Notes under the pieces: generated by a model | Seen by the model: the letters and a program-made list of their open reading frames with translations, nothing else | The model's database searches: none | Told to the model about the DNA's origin: nothing | DNA from: Azonexus hydrophilus | Lineage (GTDB): Bacteria; Pseudomonadota; Gammaproteobacteria; Burkholderiales; Rhodocyclaceae | Length of the DNA: 64,000 nt | Direction of reading: 5' to 3' | Assembly: GCF_905120355.1 (NCBI RefSeq) | Contig: NZ_CAJHOB010000003.1 | Location: forward strand, 166,283 to 230,282 | In this document: positions 12,231 to 21,772 of the stretch, piece by piece | Position numbering within the stretch: position 1 is the stretch's first letter | How the letters are laid out: each line of letters begins with the position of its first letter | Position numbers and translations under genes: made by a program

Positions 12231-12339
12231 CGTTCGAGACGGAAGCACACAGGCAGCAACGCAACCGACTCGCAGATTGTCTCCTCCACCCTCCTCTTTT
12301 GGTGTGGATTTAACGCGGCTCACGAGCCGCGTTTTTTTT
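12231..12339 (+). ncRNA. Candidate trans-acting small RNA with CU-rich (anti-Shine-Dalgarno) loop
   Basis: A roughly 109-nt unit framed by a promoter-like pair and a strong intrinsic terminator, with no convincing protein frame. Near the 5' end CCGT (12230-12233) can pair with ACGG (12239-12242). The middle has an unpaired A/C-rich segment, then two CU-rich runs, CTCCTCC and CCTCCTC (12281-12296). TCCAC (12285-12289) can pair with GTGGA (12304-12308), exposing the second run in a loop. Such CCUCCU loops pair with ribosome-binding sites in known regulatory RNAs of related bacteria. Existence and function here are inference; I know no named family that it matches. Confidence 0.5.
12312..12339 (+). 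terminator. Intrinsic terminator of the candidate small RNA
   Basis: AACGCGGCT (12312-12320) and AGCCGCGTT (12325-12333) form a 9-bp stem with loop CACG, followed by a further six T. It precedes the rplM promoter by about 70 bp, which separates the two transcripts. Confidence 0.85.
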
Positions 12340-12408
12340 GCCCTGAGCTCGCCCCCAGCAGTCAACAGCACACGCCTCTAGCCAGCACAACTTTTTTACC
12401 CGGCACGA

Positions 12409-12437
12409 TTGACATACCCCGACGCCGTCAGTAAAAT
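12409..12437 (+). promoter_or_regulatory. Strong promoter of rplM-rpsI
   Basis: A consensus -35 TTGACA (12409-12414), 17-bp spacer and TAAAAT -10 (12432-12437). It gives a leader of about 38 nt before the rplM ATG, as expected for a highly expressed ribosomal protein operon. Confidence 0.85.
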
Positions 12438-12481
12438 TCACGGCTTTCTCAAATCTGCGCCCATTTTTCAGGACGGCACAC

Positions 12482-12910
12482 ATGAAAACGTTTTCCGCGA
12501 AGCCACATGAGGTGAAGCGCGAGTGGTTTGTGGTAGACGCCACAGACAAAGTGCTCGGCCGCCTCGCCACCGAAATTGCCCGCCGCCTGCGTGGCAAGCA
12601 CAAGGCCATTTACACTCCGCACGTTGATACCGGCGATTACATCGTCGTCACCAACGTCGACAAGATCACCGTTACCGGCAACAAAGCCGAAGACAAGAAG
12701 TACTACCGCCACTCCGGCTATCCCGGCGGTATCTACGAAACCAACTTCAAGAAATTGCAGCAGCGCTTCCCGGCCCGTACGCTGGAAGCCGCCGTCAAGG
12801 GCATGCTGCCGAAAGGTCCGCTGGGCTACGCCATGCTGAAAAAGCTTAAGTGCTACGCCGGCGACCAGCATCCGCACACCGCCCAGCAGCCGAAGGCTCT
12901 GGAAATCTAA
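12482..12910 (+). CDS. rplM: 50S ribosomal protein L13
   Basis: L13 is an early-assembling protein of the large subunit. The 142-residue protein begins [20 protein letters not shown], has the [18 protein letters not shown] segment and the conserved YRHSGYPGG, with GMLPKGPLG near the C-terminus. AGGAC precedes the ATG. rpsI follows after 12 bp, the usual rplM-rpsI operon, driven by the near-consensus promoter at 12409. Confidence 0.98.
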   Translation: MKTFSAKPHEVKREWFVVDATDKVLGRLATEIARRLRGKHKAIYTPHVDTGDYIVVTNVDKITVTGNKAEDKKYYRHSGYPGGIYETNFKKLQQRFPARTLEAAVKGMLPKGPLGYAMLKKLKCYAGDQHPHTAQQPKALEI

Positions 12911-12922
12911 GGGGTTTTCATC

Positions 12923-13315
12923 ATGGCTGAAAGTTACTTCTACGGTACCGGCCGCCGCAAGAGCGCGGTGGCACGGGTTTTCATGAAACGCGGTTCCGGT
13001 GCCATCACCGTCAACGGCAAGCCGGTTGACGAGTTCTTCTCCCGTGAAACCGGTCGCATGATCGTGCGCCAGCCGCTGGCCTTGGTGGAACAGCTGGAAG
13101 GCTTCGACATCAAGGTTAACGTCACCGGTGGCGGTGAATCCGGGCAAGCTGGCGCGGTGCGCCACGGCATCACCCGCGCCCTGATCGAATTTGATGCGGC
13201 ACTGAAGCCGGCGCTGTCGAAGGCCGGTTTCGTTACCCGCGACGCACGCGAAGTGGAACGGAAAAAAGTCGGTTTCCACAAGGCCCGTCGCCGCAAGCAG
13301 TTCTCGAAGCGTTGA
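12923..13315 (+). CDS. rpsI: 30S ribosomal protein S9
   Basis: S9 sits in the small-subunit head, and its C-terminal tail reaches the P-site tRNA. The 130-residue protein starts [20 protein letters not shown] and ends with the typical basic tail [12 protein letters not shown]. It is the second gene of the L13-S9 operon and is followed 21 bp later by an intrinsic terminator. Confidence 0.98.
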   Translation: MAESYFYGTGRRKSAVARVFMKRGSGAITVNGKPVDEFFSRETGRMIVRQPLALVEQLEGFDIKVNVTGGGESGQAGAVRHGITRALIEFDAALKPALSKAGFVTRDAREVERKKVGFHKARRRKQFSKR

Positions 13316-13336
13316 TTCGCCGCAGCAATTTGCCAG

Positions 13337-13360
13337 AAAAACCGCCTTTGGGCGGTTTTT
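13337..13360 (+). terminator. Terminator of rplM-rpsI
   Basis: AAAAACCGCC (13337-13346) pairs with GGCGGTTTTT (13351-13360) around a TTTG loop, with more T after it. It lies just after the rpsI stop. Confidence 0.88.
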
Positions 13361-13414
13361 TGTTTTTCCGCATCGCGTTATGATCGGAGCCCCACCGCTG
13401 CTCTCATCGAACGC

Positions 13415-14149
13415 ATGCCCTATCCCGCCATCAGCCTGCGCCTGAAACGCTTCCGCCATCGCTTTGGCATCACTGCACCGCGCGTCGTCGTACGCACCGC
13501 CTACCCCCGCCATATCATCCTGGGTTTAGGCATTCTGGCGGCACTGCTCCTGGCCGCCGTTGTCTGGTCGCTCAACGAATACACCACCGGCAGCGGCCAG
13601 ATCGGCGAACTGCAGCAGCGCCTGGCTCAACAACAAGAAGAGCTGGATTTATTGCGCGGATCGGTCGGCACCGGCAAGAACGCCGTCAATATCGAACGCG
13701 CCGCACAGCAACAACTAGTTGCCCGCATTGCCGCCCTGGAGGCCGAAAACGCTGCGCTGCGTGAAGACATGCTGATCTTTGAACGCCTGATTCCCGTGGT
13801 TGGCCAAGCTGCACAGGTGCGCGTCGAGAATTTCCGCGTTACCCAGGACAGTGCAGGCCCGAACCGTTACCGCTTCCGACTGCTGATCGCATTCCAACCT
13901 GCCCAGCGCGGCGATTTTTTCCGCGGCCGGTATCAGGTTACACTCGTCTACCGCAAGCCATCCGGAGAACGCGCAGAAATCCGCCACCCCTCCGAGCAGA
14001 ACAACATCTTCGAAGTGCGCAATTTCCTGCGCCAGGAAGGCGTTATCGAACTTCCTGCCGATAGCACCCTACTGCACGCTCGCGCGCGCATCACCCGTGC
14101 CGGCAAGCTGGAGGCCGAACAGGAAATCCCGTTCGAGAAAGACAGTTAA
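13415..14149 (+). CDS. DUF6776 family membrane protein
   Basis: A 244-residue protein of unknown function. A basic N-terminus (RLKRFRHRFGI) is followed by one transmembrane helix (about residues 33-52, HIILGLGILAALLLAAVVW), a coiled-coil stretch (about 62-122, ELQQRLAQQQEEL and IAALEAENAALREDM) and a soluble C-terminal domain. The layout matches the proteobacterial DUF6776 family, which often sits next to bactofilin genes. It is the first gene of a group with bactofilin (16 bp on) and erpA. A role in envelope organisation with bactofilin is inference. Confidence 0.8.
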   Translation: MPYPAISLRLKRFRHRFGITAPRVVVRTAYPRHIILGLGILAALLLAAVVWSLNEYTTGSGQIGELQQRLAQQQEELDLLRGSVGTGKNAVNIERAAQQQLVARIAALEAENAALREDMLIFERLIPVVGQAAQVRVENFRVTQDSAGPNRYRFRLLIAFQPAQRGDFFRGRYQVTLVYRKPSGERAEIRHPSEQNNIFEVRNFLRQEGVIELPADSTLLHARARITRAGKLEAEQEIPFEKDS

Positions 14150-14165
14150 CACAAAAGGGAATCAG

Positions 14166-14567
14166 ATGTTTGGAAACAAGAGTAAAGCCCCCGCTCCGGG
14201 CCGCATAGACAGCCTGATTGGTGCAGGCACCAGCATTGAGGGGACGGTCCGCTTCAGCGGCGGCCTGCGTGTTGACGGCGAAATCAAAGGGGCGGTTGAA
14301 GCAGTTCCCGGAAATGCGGCCACCCTTGTCGTCAGCGATCTGGCGCGCATCGAAGGGGCTGTTCACGTGTCACACCTCGTCCTCAACGGCACCATCTGCG
14401 GCCCGGTCAATGTTGACCAGACCCTGGAAATGCAGCCCAAGGCACGCATCATTGGCGACGTCTCCTATGCCAGTATCGAAATCCACCAGGGGGCTGTGAT
14501 CGAAGGACGCCTGATCCATACCAAGCCCCAAGCGGAACCAAATAGCGCGACAACAGACCAAGACTAG
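14166..14567 (+). CDS. Bactofilin (polymer-forming cytoskeletal protein)
   Basis: Bactofilins form nucleotide-free filaments on the inner face of the membrane and recruit wall-modifying enzymes. The 133-residue protein starts at the ATG at 14166 ([19 protein letters not shown]) and has the characteristic beta-helical repeat region: [39 protein letters not shown] and [20 protein letters not shown], with a polar C-terminal tail. AAAGGGAATC precedes the start. Neighbouring DUF6776 and the wall genes in the window fit an envelope role. Confidence 0.92.
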   Translation: MFGNKSKAPAPGRIDSLIGAGTSIEGTVRFSGGLRVDGEIKGAVEAVPGNAATLVVSDLARIEGAVHVSHLVLNGTICGPVNVDQTLEMQPKARIIGDVSYASIEIHQGAVIEGRLIHTKPQAEPNSATTDQD

Positions 14568-14605
14568 TTTTTGCGATAATCCGACATACCCCAAGGAGAT
14601 CACTC

Positions 14606-14953
14606 ATGAGCACTGCTGAAAACATTGACCCCTTCGTCTTTACCGACAATGCCGCCAACAAGGTCAAGGAACTGATCGAAGAAGAAGGTAACCCGGCGCT
14701 GAAATTACGCGTCTTCGTCACCGGCGGCGGCTGCTCCGGTTTTCAGTATGGGTTCACCTTCGACGAAGAAGTGGCGGAAGACGACACCACCATGGAAAAG
14801 AATGGTGTCCAACTGCTGATCGACCCGATGAGCTACCAATATCTGGTCGGCGCCGAGATTGATTACACGGATGGTCTGGAAGGCTCCCAGTTCGTCATCC
14901 GCAACCCCAACGCCTCTTCAACCTGCGGCTGCGGTTCGTCCTTCTCGGTCTGA
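14606..14953 (+). CDS. erpA: Iron-sulfur cluster insertion protein ErpA
   Basis: ErpA is an A-type carrier that delivers Fe-S clusters to target proteins such as IspG/IspH. The 115-residue protein has the three invariant cysteines in [11 protein letters not shown] and [12 protein letters not shown] clear ribosome site (AAGGAGAT) precedes the ATG. It lies between bactofilin and the HDOD gene; 38 bp separate it from bactofilin, so read-through is possible. Confidence 0.95.
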   Translation: MSTAENIDPFVFTDNAANKVKELIEEEGNPALKLRVFVTGGGCSGFQYGFTFDEEVAEDDTTMEKNGVQLLIDPMSYQYLVGAEIDYTDGLEGSQFVIRNPNASSTCGCGSSFSV

Positions 14954-15042
14954 CAGGCAGCAGGCCGCACCCCACGCCACCAAGGTGACCCGCGCAAACG
15001 GGCCACTGGTGCATCAACCTCCATCCAGCACACTCTCCGGGC

Positions 15043-15894
15043 ATGTACGCACAGAACAACATTCACTTCAGACTTCTTGAAGACATTGCCCGGGAGCTGT
15101 CAGGGGAAGTCAACTTCCCGACCAGCATGGACGCGGCGATGATGGTGCGCAACACGCTGAAGGACCATAACGTCACGCTCGACAAAGTCGTTCTCGCCGT
15201 CAGCATGGAGCCCCTGATTGCCAGTAAATTGCTGCAACTGGCCAACTCGGTCACCTACAACCCGTCAGGCAAGATCATTTCCGATCTCGGAACTGCCGTA
15301 CATCGCCTCGGTTTCGATACTGTACGTACGGTCTCTCTCGCCGTGGCCATGGACCAGATGCTGAAATCGCGCAACCTGGCCAAGTTCCAGGATCTGGCGC
15401 ATCAGGTCTGGGCCCACTCGATTCACACCGCCGCAATTGCCCGCGTGCTCGCGCGCCGCCTCGGACGGGTCAGCCCCGACGACGCCATGATGGCTGGATT
15501 GGTGCACGATATCGGCATTTTTTACCTTCTCTACCGGGCTTCAGAGTATCCGGAATACATTGAAAACCGCCCTGCTGTCATCGAAATGCTGCAAGGCTGG
15601 CATGAAGGCATCGGCGAAAGTCTGCTGCACGCCCTCGGCATTCCCGAGCGTATCTGCGACGCCGTGCGCGATCATGAGCATCTACGCCAAGTAGACACCC
15701 CATGCACCGTCCGCGACGTACTCTATTTCGCCAATCTTCTTGGCGGCGACGACAATCAATGGCGCACTCCCGAGCAAAACGATGAAAAAAGCCAGGCGCA
15801 ACGTAGCGCCGACCGTGAACGCTTCAAGGATCTGATCGCCGAAGCAGAGGAGGATATCGCCGCTGTGCGTGCCTCGCTGCATTTCCACGAATGA
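15043..15894 (+). CDS. HDOD domain protein
   Basis: A 283-residue protein made of one HDOD domain (about residues 15-215), a signalling domain related to HD phosphohydrolases. Unlike many HDOD proteins it keeps a plausible metal-binding set: WAHSIH, GLVHDIG, and DHEH. A charged C-terminal helix follows (AQRSADRERFKDLIAEAEED). The ribosome site upstream of the ATG at 15043 is weak, so the start is less certain. It overlaps msrQ by 4 nt (ATGA). Enzymatic activity is not shown. Confidence 0.8.
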   Translation: MYAQNNIHFRLLEDIARELSGEVNFPTSMDAAMMVRNTLKDHNVTLDKVVLAVSMEPLIASKLLQLANSVTYNPSGKIISDLGTAVHRLGFDTVRTVSLAVAMDQMLKSRNLAKFQDLAHQVWAHSIHTAAIARVLARRLGRVSPDDAMMAGLVHDIGIFYLLYRASEYPEYIENRPAVIEMLQGWHEGIGESLLHALGIPERICDAVRDHEHLRQVDTPCTVRDVLYFANLLGGDDNQWRTPEQNDEKSQAQRSADRERFKDLIAEAEEDIAAVRASLHFHE

Positions 15895-16550
15895 ACGCTG
15901 CCGCCACACCGCCGGTTGCACTGGCCAAATCGCTCGTTTTCATTTTCGGCCTGATTCCTGCGCTACTCCTGTGGTGGAATTTCCGCCATGACCTCCTCGG
16001 GGCCGACCCCATCGCCACCGCACAACAGGAGAGCGGCCGCTGGGCACTCAATTTCCTGCTCCTCACCCTCTGCGTTTCGCCGCTGCGTACTCTGACCCAG
16101 CTGCATTGGCTACTGCGCCTGCGCCGCATGCTCGGCTTGTTTGCCTTTTTCTATGCCGCCTTGCACCTCTGGACATTCGCCGGACTGGACCATGCCTTTC
16201 GCGCCTACGACATGCTGCGCGCCATCGACCGGCAACCGTTGATCATTGCCGGCCTGGTAGCCCTCGTTCTCCTGCTGCCGCTGGCCGCGACCTCCAATCA
16301 CTACGCCATAGCTCGCCTGGGAGGCCGCCGCTGGCAGGAATTACACCGTGCCATCTACCCCGCCGCCTTGCTTGCCTGTCAGCATTTCCTGGGCATGCGC
16401 GAACTTGCTGAGCTGCCCCTACCTCTGTCCTACAGCGTTTTCCTCGGCATCCTCTTGTGGTGGCGCATCCAGGAGCGGCGGCGCAAAGCACAGCCCCCGG
16501 CGCAAAGCGTAACCAAGCCGGTTCACTTCTATCGGCAAGAGCGCAAATAG
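15891..16550 (+). CDS. msrQ: MsrQ, haem-binding membrane subunit of the MsrPQ system
   Basis: MsrQ passes electrons from the quinone pool or flavin to periplasmic methionine sulfoxide reductase MsrP. The 219-residue protein has about six transmembrane segments and the haem-ligand histidines of the ferric-reductase-like fold, for example AALHLWTF and ELHRAIYPAALLACQHFLG. It starts inside the end of the HDOD gene. No msrP gene lies next to it in this window, which is unusual since the pair is normally adjacent. Confidence 0.85.
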   Translation: MNAAATPPVALAKSLVFIFGLIPALLLWWNFRHDLLGADPIATAQQESGRWALNFLLLTLCVSPLRTLTQLHWLLRLRRMLGLFAFFYAALHLWTFAGLDHAFRAYDMLRAIDRQPLIIAGLVALVLLLPLAATSNHYAIARLGGRRWQELHRAIYPAALLACQHFLGMRELAELPLPLSYSVFLGILLWWRIQERRRKAQPPAQSVTKPVHFYRQERK

Positions 16551-16645
16551 GGCCAAGCTCGGCTGCCACCTGGCTTGGGCGTGTATTATGCTAGGGGATT
16601 AAGCCGCCCCCGACTTCGTGGTGGCCCAGCGAACCGGATCACACA

Positions 16646-19600
16646 ATGCAAGCACGCACCCTCTTTTCCCCACGCAACCTTCTCGCCCTTTTGCTTGTTG
16701 GCGTCGCCGTAGCGTTGAGCCTCTTTCTCCAGTCCGGCGATAGGACTGACGGCCCACCCGAGCAGGAAGAAGACAGAAACGCAGCATTTACCATTCTGGA
16801 AGCCGCACATCGGGAATTTGACGGCGCTCCGGCCCTGGCGCTGTCATTCAGCCTGCCCCTTGATGCCCGCGCCCGCCCCGGTGAATTCATTCAGGTGCTG
16901 GAAATGCCGGCACGGCCCGAAGACCTCAAAAACACGAATGATGACGCGCCGTGGCACGATGAAGCGCAGGCACCTGCCGCCAGCGAAGTCAGCAGCGATG
17001 CCAAGGACACCCAGCTTGACGGCGGCAAAACGGTGCCCGGGGCCTGGGTCGTCGGCGAAAACCCTCGCCTGCTGTTCTTCCCGGGCATCAAGCCGCAGAC
17101 ACGTTATCTGATCCGCATCCAGGGCAACCTGGCCGCGCGCAACGGGAAAACCCTGGGTGCTGAACAACGTTACGCGATCCGTACCGCTGCGGTCACCCCG
17201 GCGTTTTACTTTGCCAGTCGCGGCATGGTCCTCCCCGCCGGACAAAATGGGGGGTTGCCGGTAACTACGGTGAATGTCCCGGAAGTGGATATCCAGTTCC
17301 TGAAGGTCAAGCCTGATTCACTCCCCGCCTTCCTCGACAAGGTCACACAAGGGAAATCAACGCCACGCACTGCGGATGAGGAAGAGTATTACGACGACTA
17401 TGACCGTACCGATCTCAAAGGTGCAATCAACTCCTGGACGCTGGACCGCCTGCACACAATGACAACCAGTGTGTACGCCGGCCGCTTCAACACGGAACCC
17501 AAAGCCAACCGTCGTAGCGTCACCTTCATCCCGGTCGAAGACATTCCGGAACTACGTGAACCGGGCGTGTACATCGCCGTCATGACACAACCCAACCGTT
17601 TCCGCAGCGAGCAGCAAACCACCTACTTCTACATCAGCGATCTGGGCCTGCATCTACGCGATCATGCGGCGGGCAGTGCCGACGCCTTTGTCAGCTCACT
17701 CGTTGACGGCAAAGCCGTACGAGATGTGGACGTTTCCTGGCTGGACGCCGACGGCAAGGTTCTGGGGCAGGCCAGAACCGATGGCGATGGCCGGGCGGCA
17801 TTTGCTGAACGTCCGCACAACGCTCGCATCGTTATCGCCCGCAAGGGCGAACAACTTTCGCTGATCGCCCTCAAGGAACCCGCACTCGATCTCTCTGAAT
17901 TCGATACAGCCGGGCTGGTCTCTTCTCCCATTCGCCTCTTCGCCTACAGCGGCCGTGATCTCTATCGCCCTGGCGAAAGCTTCGCCGTTTCTGTATTGGC
18001 TCGCGACACCGATGGCCACCCGGTTCCGGCGCAACCGATCCAGGCCCTGCTGCGCCGACCGGATGGCAAGGCCCAATGGACCACCAACTGGTCGCCCAGC
18101 AAGGCATTCTCTGGCCACTACCAGCAGCAGATCGATCTGCCCGCCGATGCCGCCACCGGCACCTGGCGCCTGGAACTGCGCGGCGACCCCGCTGCCAGAC
18201 ACGCCAGCAGCAGCCTGAATTTCAATGTCGAGGAATTCCTTCCTGAGCGCATGAAGCTTGATCCCGGCCCCAGCAGCGGCACCCTGACTGCTGGGGCCAA
18301 CTGGCAGCTGGCGGTTCAGGGCACTTACCTGTACGGCGCCCCCACCGCCGGCAACCGCCTGCTCGGCGTCGTCAACACCACCCCCAATCCGCAGGCACTC
18401 CCCGGCAAACTTCCCGGTTTCATTTTTGGCGACGCTGACGAAGCCACCGTGCGCCAGCGCCAGGAACTGGAAGAAATCGCCCTTGACGCGCAAGGCAAGG
18501 CACAACTGGAGGTTGACCTGTCCTCCCTGGACAACCGCCGCTCACCATTCACCGTCCGCGCCACACTCAGTTTGCTTGAAAGCGGTGGCCGCCCGGTCAT
18601 CCGCAGCGTCGAGCGCACCTGGTGGCCGGCTCCGGCACTGGTCGGCCTGCGCCCACTGTTCAAGGGCGAATATGCACGGGAAAACTCCAGCGTTGAATTT
18701 GAAGCCGTACTGGCCGACGCACAAGGCAGGCTGCACGCAGCAAAAGCCCTACCCGTCCGCATTTTCCGAGAAAACCGCGACTGGTACTGGCGTTTCGACG
18801 ATCAACGGGGCTGGCACTCCGGTTTTACTGAAACAGACGAACTGGTGGCCAGCAGCACGGTGGACATTCCCGCGGGCGGCCGCGGCAAACTACTGTTCCC
18901 CGTAAAACACGGCCGCTACCGGGTGGAAGTCCTGAATCCGGAAACACAACTCGTCAGCCGTTACCGTTTCTACGCCGGCTGGTTTGCCAAGGATGACGAA
19001 TCACAGGGCGTGCGCCCGGACCGGGTTGCGCTGAAATTCGACAAAGCCAACTACCGGGAAGGCGAAACCGCGCGCCTGACACTGACCCCGCCACATGCCG
19101 GCGAAGCCCTGATTACAGTTGAAGGCGACCGGCTGCTGTGGTCGAAACGCATCCAGGTCGGTAGCGGCGATACACGCATCGATCTGCCGATCGCTCCGGA
19201 CTGGAAACGGCATGACCTCTACGTCACCGCCATGGTCCTGCGCCCGGGCAACAGCGGCAGCAAAATCACCCCAGCCCGCGCCCTGGGCATCGCTTATCTG
19301 CCCCTGAGCCGTGATGAGCGCAGGCTGACGGTCAGCCTCGATGCACCGAAAAAAATGGAACCGGACCGCCCGCTCAAGGTGAAGATCAAAGTCCCGGAAG
19401 CAAAAGGCCATCCGGCCATGGTGACTCTCTCCGCGGTCGACTCCGGCATTCTCGGCATTACCGGGTTCAAAAGCCCGGACCCCTTCGCCTTCTTTTTTGC
19501 CAAGTTGCGCTACGGTCAGGATCTGTACGATGTCTACGGTCGCTTGATCGAAAAGATGGCCGGCCGGAAAGGCAAGCTGAAGTGGGGTGGAGACGCAGCA

Positions 19601-21724
19601 CCGAGCGCCACCCGCAGCCTGCCGAAGAAAGTCCGCCTGGTGGACCTGTTCAGCGGTCCGGTCGCCCTCGATGCCAATGGCGAGGCCGAAATCAGCCTGC
19701 CCGTTCCCGATTTCAACGGCAAGCTGCGCCTGATGGCCGTCGCCAGCAGCGCCGGACGCTTCGGCATGCAGGAAACCGAGGTCACCATCGCCGCACCGCT
19801 GGTCGTGGAACTCGCCACACCGCGTTTCCTTTCGATCGGTGACGCTGCCCTGCTGGCGCTCGACGTGCACAATCTGGCAGGAAGCGCGCAGGAGATCAGC
19901 ATCCAGGTCAGCAACACGGACGGCCTGCTGCTCCGCAACCCGACGCAAAAGGTCACGCTGCAGGATCAGGAAAAACGCATTCTCCGCATCCCGCTGGAAG
20001 CCGGTTCAGCACACGGCCTGACCGAGGTTCAGGTCCGCATCGACAGCCCACGCAGCACGCTGACACGCACGTTCCCGCTGCAGGTGCAAGCGCCGACGCC
20101 CCGGCAAACCCTGAGCCGTCGCTACATCATTGAACCCGGCGCCAGCCTTGACATCAGGGAAAGTGACCTGGGTGGCTTCCTGCCGCAGACTGCCAACGCC
20201 AATCTGACGCTTTCCGACAAACCACCCATTGATGTCCGTAGCGCCGTCCGTGGCCTGCTCACCTATCCTTATGGCTGCGTCGAGCAAACCACCAGCACGG
20301 CCTATCCGCACCTCTTCATTGATGAAGAGGCCGCCCGGAAATTCGACCTCAAAGTCTATAGTCCGGCCCAGCGGGCAGCCATGCTCGACACCTCGATTGC
20401 CCGCCTGGCCGGCATGCAGGCGCCTAACGGCGGCTTCAGCCTGTGGGGCAACCATGGCGAGTACGAATACTGGCTCTCCGCCTACGTCACCCATTTCCTG
20501 AACGACGCGCGCGAACAGGGCTTCGCCGTACCCGCGGAGATGGAGAAAAAAGCGCTCGAATTTCTGCTCAAGGGTCTGCAGGAAGGCGTCGCCACTCTGC
20601 CGCGTGGCCCTCTCCGCTATAACCGCAACCGTACCTGGAGCGACTGGCGCTATGCCGGCTCCGGCCGCTTCGGTGTGCTCGCTTATGGCGCCTACGTGCT
20701 GGCACTGCATGGCCGCGCCCCGCTCGCCACTCTGCGCCAACTGGCTGAATCAAGTGAGCAGTCACACTCAGGACTAGCCCTGGTTCACCTGGGATTAGCC
20801 CTGAAACTGATGGGGGACGAGCCCCGCAGCCAAGCCAGCATCGACGCCGCTTTGAAGAAACCACGCGACAACCGCTACTGGTGGGGAGATTACGGCAGCA
20901 CCCTGCGTGACTCGGCACTGATGTACGTCCTGCTCAAGAAGCACAAACTGGCACCGGAAGGACTCAACGCCCTGATCGACGTTGCCGCAGGCGAGCTGGA
21001 AAAAAACCGTTACCTCAGCACCCAGGAAAGGATGGCCGCTTTCCTGCTGGGACAGGACTTTGCCCGTAGCGACGGCAATGGCTGGCAAGCCAGCCTGATG
21101 CAGGGCAAGAGCAGCCAGACCCTGAGTGGCAAAGGCATGCAATTCATGGCCATCGAAAATACGGCCCTGACGCGCGGCATCAAACTCACCAATAGCGACA
21201 CCTCACGCCTGTTCGTTTCACTCGAATTAACCGGCAATCCAGCCAAGCCGCCCCCAATGCGCAGCGATGCTTTCGCCCTCAAGCGCAGCTGGTACACCGC
21301 TGACGGCAAGCCGCTTGGCGAGCGCCCCCTGCGCGTTGGGGAAAGCCTCCTGCTCCGACTGGAAGTGACAACCCATGGTGACTACGCCAACGCCATGATC
21401 GTGGACTACATTCCTGCCGGTATCGAGATCGAGAATACGAACATCATCCAGAGCGAGCAGAATGAACTGCGCATCGACAACATCTCCGTGAGCCACGCGA
21501 TGCAGGACGCCCGAATCAAGCACGTCGAGTTCCGTGATGACCGCTTCGTAGTTGCCGCACGCCTGCCCCCCGGCACGACCCATTTCTTCTATCGGGCACG
21601 GGTGGTGACGCCAGGGCGTTTCATCGTCCCCCCCTCCTACGCCGAGGACATGTACCAACCGGCAATCTATGGCCTGAGCATGGAGAAGGAAAGCATCCGC
21701 ATCAGCGATGGCGAGAAACATTGA
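16646..21724 (+). CDS. Bacterial alpha-2-macroglobulin (YfhM-like)
   Basis: A 1692-residue periplasmic protease-trapping protein. An N-terminal hydrophobic segment (about residues 11-29) anchors or exports it. MG1/MG2-type beta domains follow, then an A2M family N region, and the thioester motif C1211-V-E-Q1214 within YPYGCVEQTTS, with the alpha-helical TED domain after it. The C-terminal receptor-like beta domain ends near 1690. The thioester Cys and Gln are intact. E. coli YfhM is a lipoprotein; no lipobox is seen here. The next gene is pbpC, the usual partner of this family, thought to repair wall damage while A2M inhibits attacking proteases. Confidence 0.93.
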   Translation: MQARTLFSPRNLLALLLVGVAVALSLFLQSGDRTDGPPEQEEDRNAAFTILEAAHREFDGAPALALSFSLPLDARARPGEFIQVLEMPARPEDLKNTNDDAPWHDEAQAPAASEVSSDAKDTQLDGGKTVPGAWVVGENPRLLFFPGIKPQTRYLIRIQGNLAARNGKTLGAEQRYAIRTAAVTPAFYFASRGMVLPAGQNGGLPVTTVNVPEVDIQFLKVKPDSLPAFLDKVTQGKSTPRTADEEEYYDDYDRTDLKGAINSWTLDRLHTMTTSVYAGRFNTEPKANRRSVTFIPVEDIPELREPGVYIAVMTQPNRFRSEQQTTYFYISDLGLHLRDHAAGSADAFVSSLVDGKAVRDVDVSWLDADGKVLGQARTDGDGRAAFAERPHNARIVIARKGEQLSLIALKEPALDLSEFDTAGLVSSPIRLFAYSGRDLYRPGESFAVSVLARDTDGHPVPAQPIQALLRRPDGKAQWTTNWSPSKAFSGHYQQQIDLPADAATGTWRLELRGDPAARHASSSLNFNVEEFLPERMKLDPGPSSGTLTAGANWQLAVQGTYLYGAPTAGNRLLGVVNTTPNPQALPGKLPGFIFGDADEATVRQRQELEEIALDAQGKAQLEVDLSSLDNRRSPFTVRATLSLLESGGRPVIRSVERTWWPAPALVGLRPLFKGEYARENSSVEFEAVLADAQGRLHAAKALPVRIFRENRDWYWRFDDQRGWHSGFTETDELVASSTVDIPAGGRGKLLFPVKHGRYRVEVLNPETQLVSRYRFYAGWFAKDDESQGVRPDRVALKFDKANYREGETARLTLTPPHAGEALITVEGDRLLWSKRIQVGSGDTRIDLPIAPDWKRHDLYVTAMVLRPGNSGSKITPARALGIAYLPLSRDERRLTVSLDAPKKMEPDRPLKVKIKVPEAKGHPAMVTLSAVDSGILGITGFKSPDPFAFFFAKLRYGQDLYDVYGRLIEKMAGRKGKLKWGGDAAPSATRSLPKKVRLVDLFSGPVALDANGEAEISLPVPDFNGKLRLMAVASSAGRFGMQETEVTIAAPLVVELATPRFLSIGDAALLALDVHNLAGSAQEISIQVSNTDGLLLRNPTQKVTLQDQEKRILRIPLEAGSAHGLTEVQVRIDSPRSTLTRTFPLQVQAPTPRQTLSRRYIIEPGASLDIRESDLGGFLPQTANANLTLSDKPPIDVRSAVRGLLTYPYGCVEQTTSTAYPHLFIDEEAARKFDLKVYSPAQRAAMLDTSIARLAGMQAPNGGFSLWGNHGEYEYWLSAYVTHFLNDAREQGFAVPAEMEKKALEFLLKGLQEGVATLPRGPLRYNRNRTWSDWRYAGSGRFGVLAYGAYVLALHGRAPLATLRQLAESSEQSHSGLALVHLGLALKLMGDEPRSQASIDAALKKPRDNRYWWGDYGSTLRDSALMYVLLKKHKLAPEGLNALIDVAAGELEKNRYLSTQERMAAFLLGQDFARSDGNGWQASLMQGKSSQTLSGKGMQFMAIENTALTRGIKLTNSDTSRLFVSLELTGNPAKPPPMRSDAFALKRSWYTADGKPLGERPLRVGESLLLRLEVTTHGDYANAMIVDYIPAGIEIENTNIIQSEQNELRIDNISVSHAMQDARIKHVEFRDDRFVVAARLPPGTTHFFYRARVVTPGRFIVPPSYAEDMYQPAIYGLSMEKESIRISDGEKH

Positions 21725-21772
21725 TGCGTTAGCAGGCGTTGCGCCAGACAGCCAAGACAAGGGGCGATTACC

